Shown: positions 6,128 through 6,381 of the stretch, in pieces
Numbering within the stretch: the first letter of the stretch is position 1
Layout of the letters: each line of letters opens with the position of its first letter
Notes under the pieces: model-generated
The model's database searches: none
Seen by the model: the letters and a program-made list of their open reading frames with translations, nothing else
Told to the model about the DNA's origin: nothing
Position numbers and translations under genes: made by a program
DNA from: Tepidisphaeraceae bacterium
GTDB taxonomy: Bacteria; Planctomycetota; Phycisphaerae; Tepidisphaerales; Tepidisphaeraceae
Assembly: GCA_025450555.1 (NCBI GenBank)
Contig: JANWHF010000104.1
Coordinates: forward strand, 1-6,381
Reading direction: 5' to 3'
DNA length: 6,381 nucleotides

Positions 6128-6381
6128 GTCGGAAGTTTATCGTCTTTTCGACTCCAATGTGCATCGGCGCTGCGACCATCGGGTGCATGCAGGAGATCCG
6201 CCCAATTTCGCCGTGCACCTTGCCCACGTCGCTTGCGCCTTCGCGAACCGGGAGCGCTCCCGTTCGCGAAGGCGCAAGCGACTCCAGCAACGGATTCGGC
6301 GATTGGACGACATGTTTGGTGCGCGCTTCAGCGAACGAGCATGATCTAACGGATGGTTTCATCCCGGTCAAAACAAGAAGC
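6128..6381. other. Region upstream of the dehydratase, without a clear gene
   Basis: These 254 bases should contain the dehydratase promoter on the minus strand. The main visible structure is the 55-base palindrome. A minus-strand frame entering from the right edge stops at 6346-6348 after only 11 codons; it might be the tail of a further gene, but it is too short to judge. Confidence 0.35.
6228..6282. repeat. 55-base near-perfect palindrome upstream of the dehydratase
   Basis: A 20-base arm, GTCGCTTGCGCCTTCGCGAA (6228-6247), is matched exactly by its reverse complement at 6263-6282. The 15-base centre is one unpaired C followed by the self-complementary CGGGAGCGCTCCCG. Each arm also contains the smaller palindrome TTCGCGAA. 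Transcribed on either strand it would form a very stable hairpin. No T-run follows on either side, so it is not a standard terminator. It ends about 100 bases before the dehydratase start. It may be a dispersed extragenic palindrome or an operator-like or attenuating structure; this single copy cannot tell these apart. Confidence 0.85.

Overview
The window looks like a chromosomal fragment, about 60% GC by eye, from an environmental bacterium. The best guess is a planctomycete of the Phycisphaerae/Tepidisphaerales kind. This rests on recalled likeness of the YidD tail (RCHPWGG.GYDP), the RnpA core and the Flp pilin (GGEVLEYAL) to that group. It is an inference, not a measured placement.

Layout. 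On the minus strand at the left are rnpA (RNase P protein, 426-866) and yidD (membrane insertion efficiency factor, 161-367), a conserved housekeeping pair. They are followed by the first 30 codons of a protein with a signal peptide (1-90) instead of the usual yidC. A GC-rich inverted-repeat element (about 387-484) lies between yidD and rnpA and forms the last ~20 codons of rnpA. Divergent from rnpA is a secreted alanine-rich coiled-coil protein (951-1640). After 389 bases without a gene comes a plus-strand pair: a protein with a bacterial eRF1-like (peptide-release-factor-like) domain (2030-2704), then a three-helix GlsB/YeaQ-type membrane protein (2743-3033). Next are a remnant of a Crp/Fnr regulator that keeps only the DNA-binding end (3182-3529) and a 56-residue Flp-type pilin (3819-3989) with a strong intrinsic terminator (4071-4110). 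Convergent with the pilin is a full-length dehydratase of the YjhG/YagF (D-xylonate dehydratase-like) branch of the IlvD/Edd family (4133-6127, minus). A nearly perfect 55-base palindrome (6228-6282) lies upstream of it.

How the genes work together. rnpA and yidD belong to tRNA maturation and inner-membrane protein insertion. The 2030/2743 pair is probably one transcription unit and may be stress-related, since GlsB/YeaQ proteins are usually stress-linked. The pilin and the dehydratase appear to be stand-alone genes that share only the terminator region. I see no CRISPR array, tRNA, rRNA, transposase, phage gene or defence system. The less ordinary items are the repeat-derived RnpA tail, the long palindrome, the conserved but uncharacterised eRF1-like gene, and the regulator remnant.
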